Shown here in pieces: positions 52,507 to 60,036 of a stretch of 64,000 nt of DNA. The position numbers and the translations under genes were made by a program. Origin of the DNA: Saccharothrix longispora (GTDB taxonomy: Bacteria; Actinomycetota; Actinomycetes; Mycobacteriales; Pseudonocardiaceae); NCBI RefSeq assembly GCF_030852425.1, contig NZ_NSDM01000003.1, forward strand, positions 434,001 through 498,000. The letters are read 5' to 3'. Under the pieces are notes generated by a model that ran no database searches, had not been told where the DNA came from, and was given only the letters and a program-made list of their open reading frames with translations. The first letter of the stretch is position 1, and each line of letters starts with the position of its first letter.

Positions 52507-53744
52507 ACCTCGACCACCTCCCCGCCGGGCAGCACGACCCGGTGCGGCACGGCGTCGCGCGGCACGTACGCGGCCCGGTACACGCCGAACGGCGTGCCGT
52601 CGCCGGGCGGCGCGGTGACGTGGAACCCGGGGTAGGACGCCAGGGCCAGCTCGACGCCCGCGCGGGAGAACGCCTTGGCCCGCTTGGCGTCCGCGGTCTT
52701 GACCGTGACGTGCAGCAGCGCGCTCGCGGCCTCCTCGGTGTCGGCGTCGACGTGCTCGGTGCGCGCCAGCGCCCACGTCAGGCCGTCCGCGCCGATCGCG
52801 TCCTCCAGCTGCCGCCGCACCAGGTCCGCCTTGGCCTCGACGTCCAGGCCGGTCAGCACGAACGTGGTGGAGTTGCGGAACCCGCCGAGGGTGTTGAGGC
52901 ACACCTTGAGCGTGTCCGGCGGCGGCGAGCCCCGGACGCCCGAGATCCGCACGCCCCGCTCGTGCGGGTCGAGCCGGATCGTGTCGAAGTGGCTGACCAC
53001 GTCCGGGCCGGGGTAGGCGGGGTCGCCGATCTCGTAGAGCAGCTGGGCGGTGACCGTGTCGACGGTGACCGCGCCGCCCGTGCCGTCGTGCTTGGTGATC
53101 AGCGCCGACCCGTCGGCCTCGACCTCCGCGATGGGGAACCCGGGCCGGGTGGCGTCGATCTCGGTGAAGAACGGGTAGTTGCCGCCGGTGGCCTGGGCGC
53201 CGCACTCCAGGACGTGCCCGGCGACGGTGGCGCCGGCCAGCCGGTCCCAGTCGTCGCGGTCCCAGCCGAAGTGCGCGGCGGCGGGGCCGACGACCAGCGA
53301 GGCGTCGGTGACGCGCCCGGTGACGACGACGTCCGCACCCGCCTTCAGCGCCTCGGCGATGCCCCACGCGCCGAGGTAGGCGTTGGCGGTCAGCGCGTCG
53401 GGGAAGTCGGACCGCACGTCGTCCCCGGTCACGTACGCGACCTTCGCGCCGGTCCCGAGCCCGTCGATCGCCGCCGCCAGGCCCTCCGGGTTCAGCCCGC
53501 CGGCGTTGGAGACGATCTTCACGCCGCGCTCCAGCGCCTCGCCGAGGTTGTCCTCCAACTGGCGCAGGAACGTGCGGGCGTAGCCCAGCGCGGGGTCCTT
53601 CGCGCGGTCGCGGCCGAGGATCAGCATGGTCAGCTCGGCCAGGTAGTCACCGGTCAGCACGTCGAGCCGGCCGCCGCGCAGCATCTCGCGCACGGCGGAG
53701 AACCGGTCTCCGTAGAAGCCGGAGGCGTTGCCGACGCGGATCAC
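52503..53744 (-). CDS. AtuA-like acyclic terpene utilisation protein (DUF1446)
   Basis: The 413-residue protein begins [18 protein letters not shown] and has [63 protein letters not shown] and [12 protein letters not shown]. These are strongly conserved in the DUF1446/AtuA family, first named from the Pseudomonas atuABCDEFGH terpene operon. No reaction has been proven. Association with a carboxylase and two dehydrogenases resembles that operon. GTG start overlaps the previous stop. Confidence 0.92.
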   Translation of the reverse strand: MIRVGNASGFYGDRFSAVREMLRGGRLDVLTGDYLAELTMLILGRDRAKDPALGYARTFLRQLEDNLGEALERGVKIVSNAGGLNPEGLAAAIDGLGTGAKVAYVTGDDVRSDFPDALTANAYLGAWGIAEALKAGADVVVTGRVTDASLVVGPAAAHFGWDRDDWDRLAGATVAGHVLECGAQATGGNYPFFTEIDATRPGFPIAEVEADGSALITKHDGTGGAVTVDTVTAQLLYEIGDPAYPGPDVVSHFDTIRLDPHERGVRISGVRGSPPPDTLKVCLNTLGGFRNSTTFVLTGLDVEAKADLVRRQLEDAIGADGLTWALARTEHVDADTEEAASALLHVTVKTADAKRAKAFSRAGVELALASYPGFHVTAPPGDGTPFGVYRAAYVPRDAVPHRVVLPGGEVVEV

Positions 53745-54481
53745 GACCGCTCCCGGCCCGGTCCGGGCGGACCGGCGAACGCCTGCGCGATGGGCAGCCA
53801 CGCGCTCGCCGTCGGACCGGTGGCGGTGACCGCGAGGTCGTCGCGGTGGCGGCGCTGCGTGGCGAGCAGGCAGAAGTCCAGCGCGGGACCGGTGATCCGG
53901 TCCGCGGCCTCCTCGGGGCCCCACGCCCACTGCTCGCCGCCCGGTCCGGTCAGCTCGACGCGCACCGGCTCGTCCGGCACGGGCAGGCCGTTGACCAGGA
54001 AGGCGTAGCCGAACGCCCGGACCGCGATGTGCGCGACGTGCCGGAGCCGCCGGGTGGGTTCGCGGACCACGCCGAGCGCGTCGGCCACGTCCTGGCCGTG
54101 CGCCCACGTCTCCATCAGCCGGGCGGTGGCCATGGACGTCGGGCTCATCGGCGGCCCGAACCACGGCACCTTGGCGCCCGGCGGCACGGCGAGCAGCGCG
54201 GCGGCCAGCTCCTCGCGGCTCGCCCGCCACTCGTCGAGCGTCACGGGTTCCCGCGCGCCCTCGTCGACCAGGTCGCCCGTGGCCGACTCCAGCGCCTCGG
54301 CGAACGCGCCCGGGTCGCGCGCGGCGAGCGCGGCGATCCGGTCCGTCCAGCGCAGGTGGCTGATCTGGTGGGCGATCGTCCAGCCGGCGGCGGGCGTGGG
54401 CAGCGACCAGTCGGCGTCCGCGACCAGGTCGTCCAGCACCCCGCTCTCCGCGCGCAGGTCGTCCAGCACTCCGGTGATCAC
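53741..54481 (-). CDS. TIGR03084-type DinB-like metal-binding protein
   Basis: The 246-residue protein has [32 protein letters not shown] with a DinB-like metal His (split motif), a second histidine region [15 protein letters not shown], and [20 protein letters not shown]03084 proteins resemble mycothiol-dependent maleylpyruvate isomerase N-domains. Such proteins often accompany AtuA genes in actinobacteria. The GTG start overlaps the TetR stop. Its function is unknown, though a mycothiol-linked step is possible. Confidence 0.88.
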   Translation of the reverse strand: MITGVLDDLRAESGVLDDLVADADWSLPTPAAGWTIAHQISHLRWTDRIAALAARDPGAFAEALESATGDLVDEGAREPVTLDEWRASREELAAALLAVPPGAKVPWFGPPMSPTSMATARLMETWAHGQDVADALGVVREPTRRLRHVAHIAVRAFGYAFLVNGLPVPDEPVRVELTGPGGEQWAWGPEEAADRITGPALDFCLLATQRRHRDDLAVTATGPTASAWLPIAQAFAGPPGPGRERS

Positions 54482-55080
54482 AGCCCGTCCCCTTCCAACG
54501 CCGCCTCCAGCATCCGCGCCCAGTGCCGGACGATCCGCCGGCGCCGGTTCCCGTCGTCGGTGAGCTGGTTCGCGAGCGCCAGGCCGCGCACCAGGTCCAG
54601 GGTGATCTGCACGGCCTCGCGCACGCCGGGCTTCGCCTCGTCGGCGTCCAGCAGCCCGACGGCCAGCCGGTGCGTCTCGCGCCCGATGCGGGCCTCCAGC
54701 GGCACGACCACCGTCCTGAGGTCGGGGTCGGTGCGGGCGGCGACCCACAGTTCGAGGGCGGCGGTGAACAGGTCGCTCGCGTAGAAGTCGGCGATCAGCT
54801 CGACCACCGCGACGACGCTGCCGTGCACGGTGCGCGCGCGGTCCTTGAGGTGCAGGACGCTCTCCGCGCCCAGGTGCTCGACCGCGGCGGCGACCAGCTC
54901 GCCGCGGGTGCGGAAGTGGTGCAGCTGGGCGCCGCGGGAGACGCCCGCGCGCTCGGCCACCACCGTCGTCGTCGTGCCCGACCAGCCCAGCTCGACGAGG
55001 CAGGCGACCGTCGCCTCCATGAGCTTGCGCCGGGTCTCCCGGCTGCGGTCGGCCTGCCGCTGCCTGGTCTCGGGGGCCAT
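54478..55080 (-). CDS. TetR-family regulator of the AtuA/carboxylase operon
   Basis: The 200-residue protein has an N-terminal HTH ([20 protein letters not shown], then [23 protein letters not shown], written as two parts) and an all-helical ligand domain. It is first of eight coupled genes and lies just below a 48-bp near-perfect palindrome, so it probably represses its own operon until a pathway acyl-CoA binds. The mechanism is inferred from position. Confidence 0.92.
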   Translation of the reverse strand: MAPETRQRQADRSRETRRKLMEATVACLVELGWSGTTTTVVAERAGVSRGAQLHHFRTRGELVAAAVEHLGAESVLHLKDRARTVHGSVVAVVELIADFYASDLFTAALELWVAARTDPDLRTVVVPLEARIGRETHRLAVGLLDADEAKPGVREAVQITLDLVRGLALANQLTDDGNRRRRIVRHWARMLEAALEGDGL

Positions 55081-55091
55081 GCGGCAGAGTG

Positions 55092-55139
55092 TTCCGCGCC
55101 ACTAACAAACAGTCAAGACTGATTGTTAGTGGCGCGGAA
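55092..55139. promoter_or_regulatory. 48-bp palindromic operator upstream of the TetR operon
   Basis: Arms of 23 bp (55092-55114 and 55117-55139) match at 22 of 23 positions around a two-base AA spacer; the inner part is ACTAACAAACAGTC against GACTGATTGTTAGT. It begins 12 bases above the TetR ATG and follows the end of the SnoaL-like gene. It fits a double TetR operator; it could also end transcripts from the SnoaL side. Confidence 0.8.
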
Positions 55140-55151
55140 GCCCCTCCGGGA

Positions 55152-55553
55152 CTACCAGCCACCCTGGACCATCGTCTGGAACAGCCACCTCCCGTCGACC
55201 TTGACCAGCAGGTCGCCGTACCGCACGACCTGCGAGAACTCCCCCGCCGTGATGGTCGCGTCGGTGATGACGAACACGAGGTCGGCGTTGACGAAGTGGG
55301 GCGTGCGCACCGACTCCATCCGCACGTCCCCCTCCCCCAGCGAGGCGGCCATGTCGGTCAGGAACCGCGCGCGGTCCCACGACCGCGCCGATCCGTCGGT
55401 CACCGCGTTGACCGGGAACAGCGCCTTGTCCGCCATGCCCTCCACGTCCTTGGCCACCGCCAGGGCGTCCCACTCCTCGAACCACGCGAGCACACCCGCG
55501 ACGTCCTCGTCGCTCGGCGCGAAACCCGCTCCACTGCTCGGCACGGCACTCAT
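55152..55553 (-). CDS. SnoaL/NTF2-like small protein
   Basis: The 133-residue protein from ATG 55553 has an NTF2-like cone fold: [28 protein letters not shown] is one helical segment (two motifs), then [30 protein letters not shown]. Similar proteins are polyketide cyclases or nuclear-transport-factor-2 type isomerases; no catalytic residue can be assigned. It is divergent from the flavin oxidase gene across an inverted repeat and may share its regulation. Confidence 0.8.
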   Translation of the reverse strand: MSAVPSSGAGFAPSDEDVAGVLAWFEEWDALAVAKDVEGMADKALFPVNAVTDGSARSWDRARFLTDMAASLGEGDVRMESVRTPHFVNADLVFVITDATITAGEFSQVVRYGDLLVKVDGRWLFQTMVQGGW

Positions 55554-55554
55554 G

Positions 55555-55581
55555 TCGTACAACGTACCGTACGTCGTACGA
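55555..55581. promoter_or_regulatory. 27-bp inverted repeat between divergent SnoaL-like and flavin oxidase genes
   Basis: TCGTACAACGTA and TACGTCGTACGA pair at 11 of 12 positions around CCG. It lies one base from the SnoaL-like ATG and 12 bases before the oxidase ATG, so one regulator could control both. No regulator gene is adjacent other than the TetR gene at 54478, whose palindrome differs in sequence. Confidence 0.6.
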
Positions 55582-55593
55582 TGGCAGGATGCG

Positions 55594-56994
55594 ATGGTGG
55601 TCACCTCACGACGGGCAGTGCTGCGGTGGGCGGGGACGGGTGCGATCGGGGCGGTGGCGGGCGGCACCGGCGGGCCGCCGCCGCGGTGGGCGCGATTACG
55701 GGCCCGGCTCGCCGGCGGGCTGCTGCTGCCCGGCGACGCCGGCTACGACACGGCCCGCCTGCCGTTCAACAGCCTGTTCGACCACCACCGGCCCGCCGCG
55801 ATCGCCCGCTGCGCGCGCCCGGACGACGTGCGGCACTGCCTGGACGAGGCCCGGCGGTCCCACCTCCGGGTGGCCGCGCGCGGCGGTGGTCACGGCTACG
55901 CCGCGTACTCCACGCCCGACGAAGGGCTCGTGGTGGACCTCGCGCCGATGTCCGGGGTCGAGGTGCGCCCGGACGGCACGGCCGTCGTCGGCGCGGGCGC
56001 CCGGCTGCGCGACGTCTACGCCGCCCTCGGCGCGGCCGGCCGGTGCCTGCCGCTGGGCAACTGCCCGTCGGTCGGCATCGCGGGCCTCACCCTGGGCGGC
56101 GGCCTCGGCTGGCTCGACCGCGCGTACGGGTTGACGTGCGACCGGCTGCGGTCGGCGCGGGTCGTCACCCCGGACGGCCGCCTGCTCACCGCGTCCGGGG
56201 CGAGCGAGCCCGACCTGTTCTGGGCGCTGCGCGGCGGTGGCGGCGGGAACTTCGGCGTCGTCACGTCGTTCGAGTTCGACACCGTCCCCGCCCCGCCGGC
56301 GCTGACGGTGTTCCGCGTGCGCTTCCCCGCCGGGTCCGCCACCGACGTGCTCGGCGCGTGGCAGCCGTGGAGCACCGCCGTGCCGGACGAGCTGTCGAGC
56401 ACCTGCGTGGTGCTGCCGGACGGCTCGGTCGACCTCACCGGGTGCCGGGTCGGCCCCGTGCCGGCGCTGCGGGCCGAGGTCGCCCGCCTCCTCGACGCGG
56501 TCGGCGCCAGGCCGCCGCTGGAGGACGCCGAGGTCGACCTCCCCACCGCGATCGGGATCATGACCGGCGGCCACCCGCCCCGCAACGCCTTCCGGGCGTC
56601 CTCGCGGATCGCGGACCGGCCGTGGGCCGACCCGGCCGCCGTCGCGGGCACCCTGGACGGCAAGGGCGGCACGCTGCTCATCGTCGCCGCGCTCGGCGGC
56701 GCGATCGACCGGGTGGGGCCGCGCGGCACGGCCTACCCGCACCGGGGCTCGGTCACGTCGATCGAGGTGTTCGGCACCGTGGGCGACCGCCCGCCCGCCG
56801 AGGTCACCCGCGAGGTCGACGACGTGCAACGCGCCCTCGCACCGCTCGTCGGCACCGGCACGTACGTCAACTACCTCGACCCGCTCCAGCGGGACTGGGC
56901 GCGGACCGCGTACCGGCACAACCTGCCCCGGCTGCGCGCGGTGGCGCGGCGCTACGACCCGGACCGCGTGCTGCGCTTCCCCCGCTCCCTCTGA
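55594..56994 (+). CDS. Secreted FAD-linked oxidase (BBE-like, bicovalent flavin)
   Basis: The 466-residue protein starts MVVTSRRAVLRWAG, a twin-arginine-like signal. The PCMH FAD domain has AARGGGHGYAAYS (His100) and LGNCPSVGIAGLTLGGGLG (Cys157). These are the positions that bind FAD covalently in berberine-bridge-type oxidases. The C-terminus ends YVNYLDP and PRLRAVARRYDPDRVLRFPRSL (split), a BBE domain. It oxidises sugars, lactones or aromatic alcohols outside the cell. AGGA lies five bases before ATG 55594. Confidence 0.9.
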   Translation: MVVTSRRAVLRWAGTGAIGAVAGGTGGPPPRWARLRARLAGGLLLPGDAGYDTARLPFNSLFDHHRPAAIARCARPDDVRHCLDEARRSHLRVAARGGGHGYAAYSTPDEGLVVDLAPMSGVEVRPDGTAVVGAGARLRDVYAALGAAGRCLPLGNCPSVGIAGLTLGGGLGWLDRAYGLTCDRLRSARVVTPDGRLLTASGASEPDLFWALRGGGGGNFGVVTSFEFDTVPAPPALTVFRVRFPAGSATDVLGAWQPWSTAVPDELSSTCVVLPDGSVDLTGCRVGPVPALRAEVARLLDAVGARPPLEDAEVDLPTAIGIMTGGHPPRNAFRASSRIADRPWADPAAVAGTLDGKGGTLLIVAALGGAIDRVGPRGTAYPHRGSVTSIEVFGTVGDRPPAEVTREVDDVQRALAPLVGTGTYVNYLDPLQRDWARTAYRHNLPRLRAVARRYDPDRVLRFPRSL

Positions 56995-57010
56995 CCCCAC
57001 CCGCCCAGCC

Positions 57011-57132
57011 CGGGAGTCCAACCTCCAGGCCGCGAGAGTCCGACGCCCAGGAGCCGGGAGTTGTTTACTCGCGAGTGAAGAACTCAGAGGTCCTGGGCGT
57101 CGGACTCTCGCGACCCGAGGGTTGGACTCTCG
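57011..57132. repeat. Inverted intergenic element of 22-nt units (3 forward, 3 reverse)
   Basis: Forward units start at 57011, 57033 and 57055; reverse units at 57132, 57110 and 57088, all exactly 22 bases apart. Cores are CGGGAGTCCAACC, CGAGAGTCCGACGCCCAGG and CGGGAGTTG. The arms meet at the perfect palindrome ACTCGCGAGT (57067-57076). The middle pair differ at one of 22 positions. The unit at 6781 is the same subfamily. The right arm encodes the last residues of the intein-containing remnant. Confidence 0.92.
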
Positions 57133-58168
57133 CCGGGGACGCCGGGGACGCCGGTGGGGTCGCGGGCGGGGCAGGGCAGTTGTGGCTGACCAGGCCGTTG
57201 GCCACGAAGTCGCCGGTGCCGGTGGTGATGTCGTACAGCGTCCGCGTCACGCCCAGCGACTCCACCGCCACCACGGCCAGCTGCGACGTCACGGGCACCG
57301 CCATGCCCTCCACGGCGTTGCCGCGCCTGATGGCCGGTTCGACCAGGTGCAGGAACCGCAGCCGCCCGGCCAGCCCTCCGACGACGCGCAGCCCGCGCAC
57401 CTCGACCGCGTGCGGCACCGCCAGCCGGGTCAGCGCGAGCGCGGCCGCCTCGAACACGGCGCTGTCCGAACTGGACACCACCAGCTCGCCGCCGGTCGAG
57501 CTGCCCCGCGAGTCGAACAGCCCGGCCAGGAAGCCCTTCGACCACCCGTCGCCGGGCGCGGTGGGCCACTCGACCAGGTCGCGGTCGCGCGGCACGTCGC
57601 CCGCCGAGAACTCGCGGGCCCGCGCCAGCACGTCCGGGTCGCCGGGCAGGCCGCCGCGCACCACTCCCCACAGGTAGCCGTCGCGGTAGTCCCGCACGTG
57701 CGCGGGCGGCGCGGCGAACCGGCCCGTGCCGACCAGGCGGGCGCCCTTCACCAGGAAGGGGCGCTCGTCGGCGTCGTCGCTCCGACCGGGCGTGACGTGC
57801 CTCCAGCCCTCGTCGGTGAGGAACCGGTGGTCCCCGCCGGCCACGACCTGCGTGCCGTCGCCCAGCGTCACCCGGTACGCGGGCCTGCTGGTCTTCCAGT
57901 GCGCGCGCACCCGCGTGACGACGAACCGGCCGTCCCGCGTGCCGAACACCTCCTCGCCCGCGGACAGCTCGCCGATCGGCGCGGTGCGCCCGTCGGCCAG
58001 CAGCACGGGCGTGTCGCCCGCCAGGCAGTGGGCGCGGGCGGGTCCGGCGCCCACCTCGTGGGACGCGACGTCGTCGGGGTGGGGGGTTCGTACGCTGCGG
58101 ACCAGTCCCGGCGACCCCGGTGGAGCCTGCTGCCGGTCCGCCCCGTCCTCCTGCCCGTCACATCGCAT
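57065..58168 (-). pseudogene. Rv2578c-type gene remnant: intein with lost radical SAM domain
   Basis: The 367-residue frame begins MRCDGQEDGAD and PGLVRSVRTPHPDDVASHEV, the start of intein-containing Rv2578c-family radical SAM proteins. Residues 48-330 are an intein: Cys48 in CLAGDTPVLLADGRTAPIGE, block B GGDHRF (111-116), a LAGLIDADG-like FLAGLFDSRG (213-222), and the C-end YDITTGTGDFVANGLVSHN (312-330) followed by Cys331. After Cys331 come only about 36 low-complexity residues (PAPPATPPASPASPA, then sequence from the 22-nt repeat). The radical SAM CxxxCxxC core is absent, and N-extein sequence before the intein is also shortened. The host gene is decayed while splicing residues persist. Confidence 0.85.
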
Positions 58169-58174
58169 AACCCC

Positions 58175-58194
58175 ATTCGAACACGCGTTCGAAT
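58175..58194. promoter_or_regulatory. LexA-type SOS box
   Basis: ATTCGAACACGCGTTCGAAT is palindromic except for its 4-base centre and contains TCGAAC-N4-GTTCGA, the actinobacterial LexA site. It lies seven bases above the ATG of the Rv2578c-type remnant and 20 bases before the pnuC start. Rv2578c is reported, from memory, as a LexA-controlled gene in M. tuberculosis, which fits. Confidence 0.85.
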
Positions 58195-58214
58195 CATGGT
58201 CAAATGGAGCCGCC

Positions 58215-58856
58215 TTGTCCCCGCTGGACCTGATCCTGTGGCCGTTCACCACCCCGGCCGTCACCTTCGCGGGCGTCACCACGAGCTGGGGCGAGGTGGC
58301 GGGCTTCGTCACGGGCGCGCTGTGCGTGTGGCTGGTCGCCCGCCAGAACCCGCTCAACTGGCCGATCGGCATCCTCAACAACCTGGCCTTCCTGGTGCTG
58401 TTCGCGACCAGCGGCCTGTACGCGGACTCCGGTCTCCAGGTCGTCTACATCGCACTCGCGCTCTACGGCTGGTGGGCGTGGTTGCGCGGTGGCGCGGAGC
58501 GCACCGCCCTGCCGGTCGGCCGGACCACGCGCGCCCAGTGGTGGTGGCTCGCGGCGGCGGGCGCGGCGGGAACCCTGCTGCTGGTGTGGGTGCTCACCTC
58601 GTTCACCCCCTCGACCGTGCCGTGGGCGGACTCGGTCACCACCGTGCTCTCCCTGCTCGCCACCTGGGGACAGACCCGCAAGAAGGTCGAGTGCTGGTGG
58701 CTGTGGATCGCGGCGGACGTCGTCTACGTCCCGTTGTACGCCTACAAGGACCTGTGGCTGACCGCGATCCTCTACGTCGGCTTCATGGCCCTGTGCGTGC
58801 TGGGCCTGCGCAACTGGACGAAGGCGCTGCGCGAGGACGAGCGGGTCGCGGCGTGA
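58215..58856 (+). CDS. pnuC: PnuC-type nicotinamide (riboside) transporter
   Basis: The 213-residue membrane protein has seven or so helices and PnuC signatures: WGEVAGFVTGALCVWLVARQN (two parts), NWPIGILNNLAFLVLF, GWWAW, WGQTRKKVECWWLWIAADVVYVPLYAYKDLWLTAILY-type C-half (split motifs: ATWGQTRKKVE, YVPLYAYKDLWLT). The start is TTG 58215 with GGAG five bases upstream; no ATG or GTG fits. Its stop overlaps the nadR start. It imports a pyridine nucleoside for NAD salvage. Confidence 0.92.
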   Translation: MSPLDLILWPFTTPAVTFAGVTTSWGEVAGFVTGALCVWLVARQNPLNWPIGILNNLAFLVLFATSGLYADSGLQVVYIALALYGWWAWLRGGAERTALPVGRTTRAQWWWLAAAGAAGTLLLVWVLTSFTPSTVPWADSVTTVLSLLATWGQTRKKVECWWLWIAADVVYVPLYAYKDLWLTAILYVGFMALCVLGLRNWTKALREDERVAA

Positions 58857-59929
58857 CGGACTTCGACCACGCGCTGGTGCTGGGCAAGTTCTACCCCCCG
58901 CACGCGGGGCACCACCACCTCGTCCGCACCGCCGCCGCGCGCAGCGCGCGCACGACGGTGACCGTGCTGGCGTCGCGCGTCGAGTCGATCCCGGTCGCCG
59001 ACCGGGTGGCGTGGCTGCGCGCCGAGCACGCCGGGACACCCGGCCTGGTCGTCCTCGGCGACGTCGACGACCACGAGATGGACTTCGACAGCGACGAGGT
59101 GTGGGAGCTGCACATGGGCGTCGCGCGGGCGGTGCTCGCGCGCCGGGCGATCCTGGACGGCGACCCGGCGTCGGCCGCCGTGGACGCGGTGTTCTCCAGC
59201 GAGCGCTACGGCGGGGAGATGGCCGAGCGGCTCGGCGCCCGGCACGTGCCGGTCGACCCGGACCGGGGTGCGCACCCGGTGTCCGGCACCGCGATCCGGG
59301 CGGACCCGCGGGCGAACTGGGCGCACCTGGCGCCCGCCACCCGAGCGGGCCTGTGCGCCCGGATCGTGGTGCTCGGAGCCGAGAGCACCGGCACGACGAC
59401 GCTGTCGCGACAACTCGCGGCGCACCTCGACGCGCCCTGGGTACCCGAGTACGGCCGACTCCACACCGAGCACAAGCTGGCCGCCGCGCGGGCGTTCGAC
59501 CCGGCCGCGTCCGCCGATCGTCTGGTGTGGACGGTCGGTGACTTCCAGGACGTGGCCGAGAGGCAGGAGGAGCTGGTCCGCGCCGCCTCCACCGGGCCGG
59601 TCGTGGTGTGCGACAACGACGCGTGGGCGGCCACGGTCTGGGGTCACCGCTACCTCGGCGCGGCCCGCGACGACATCGCGCCGGACGCCCGCCGCCCCGC
59701 CCTGTACCTGCTGACCGACCACGTCGGCGTGCCGTTCGAGCAGGACGGGTGGCGGGACGGCGAGCACCTGCGCGCGTGGATGACCGGGCTGTTCCGGGAG
59801 GGCCTGGCGGCGCGGGGCGTGCCGTGGCGGTTGGTCACGGGAACACCGGACCAGCGGCTGCGGCAGGCCCTCGGGGCCTGCGAGGAGGCGGTCGCCCGGC
59901 ACTTCCGGTTCACCGACCCGCTGGGGTGA
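58853..59929 (+). CDS. nadR: NadR-like NMN adenylyltransferase/ribosylnicotinamide kinase
   Basis: The 358-residue protein joins a nucleotidyltransferase domain (GKFYPPHAGHHH, 11-22; VSGTAIRADP, 143-152) with a P-loop kinase domain (VLGAESTGTTTLSRQL, 173-188; VPEYGRLHTEH; VVCDNDAWAATVWGHRYLG). It phosphorylates nicotinamide riboside from PnuC and adenylates NMN to NAD. Thr181 occupies the usual Walker A Lys position. There is no N-terminal HTH repressor domain as in Salmonella NadR. GTG start overlaps pnuC. Confidence 0.92.
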   Translation: MTDFDHALVLGKFYPPHAGHHHLVRTAAARSARTTVTVLASRVESIPVADRVAWLRAEHAGTPGLVVLGDVDDHEMDFDSDEVWELHMGVARAVLARRAILDGDPASAAVDAVFSSERYGGEMAERLGARHVPVDPDRGAHPVSGTAIRADPRANWAHLAPATRAGLCARIVVLGAESTGTTTLSRQLAAHLDAPWVPEYGRLHTEHKLAAARAFDPAASADRLVWTVGDFQDVAERQEELVRAASTGPVVVCDNDAWAATVWGHRYLGAARDDIAPDARRPALYLLTDHVGVPFEQDGWRDGEHLRAWMTGLFREGLAARGVPWRLVTGTPDQRLRQALGACEEAVARHFRFTDPLG

Positions 59930-60036
59930 CCCCGCCTCCGGGCTCGGGGGTCGCCGGTGGGCGCCGCTCGACCCGGAACGCGCACCGGACTGTCCGCATG
60001 ACGGACACCGCGGGGCGATCGGGCAGTATGTGAGCC

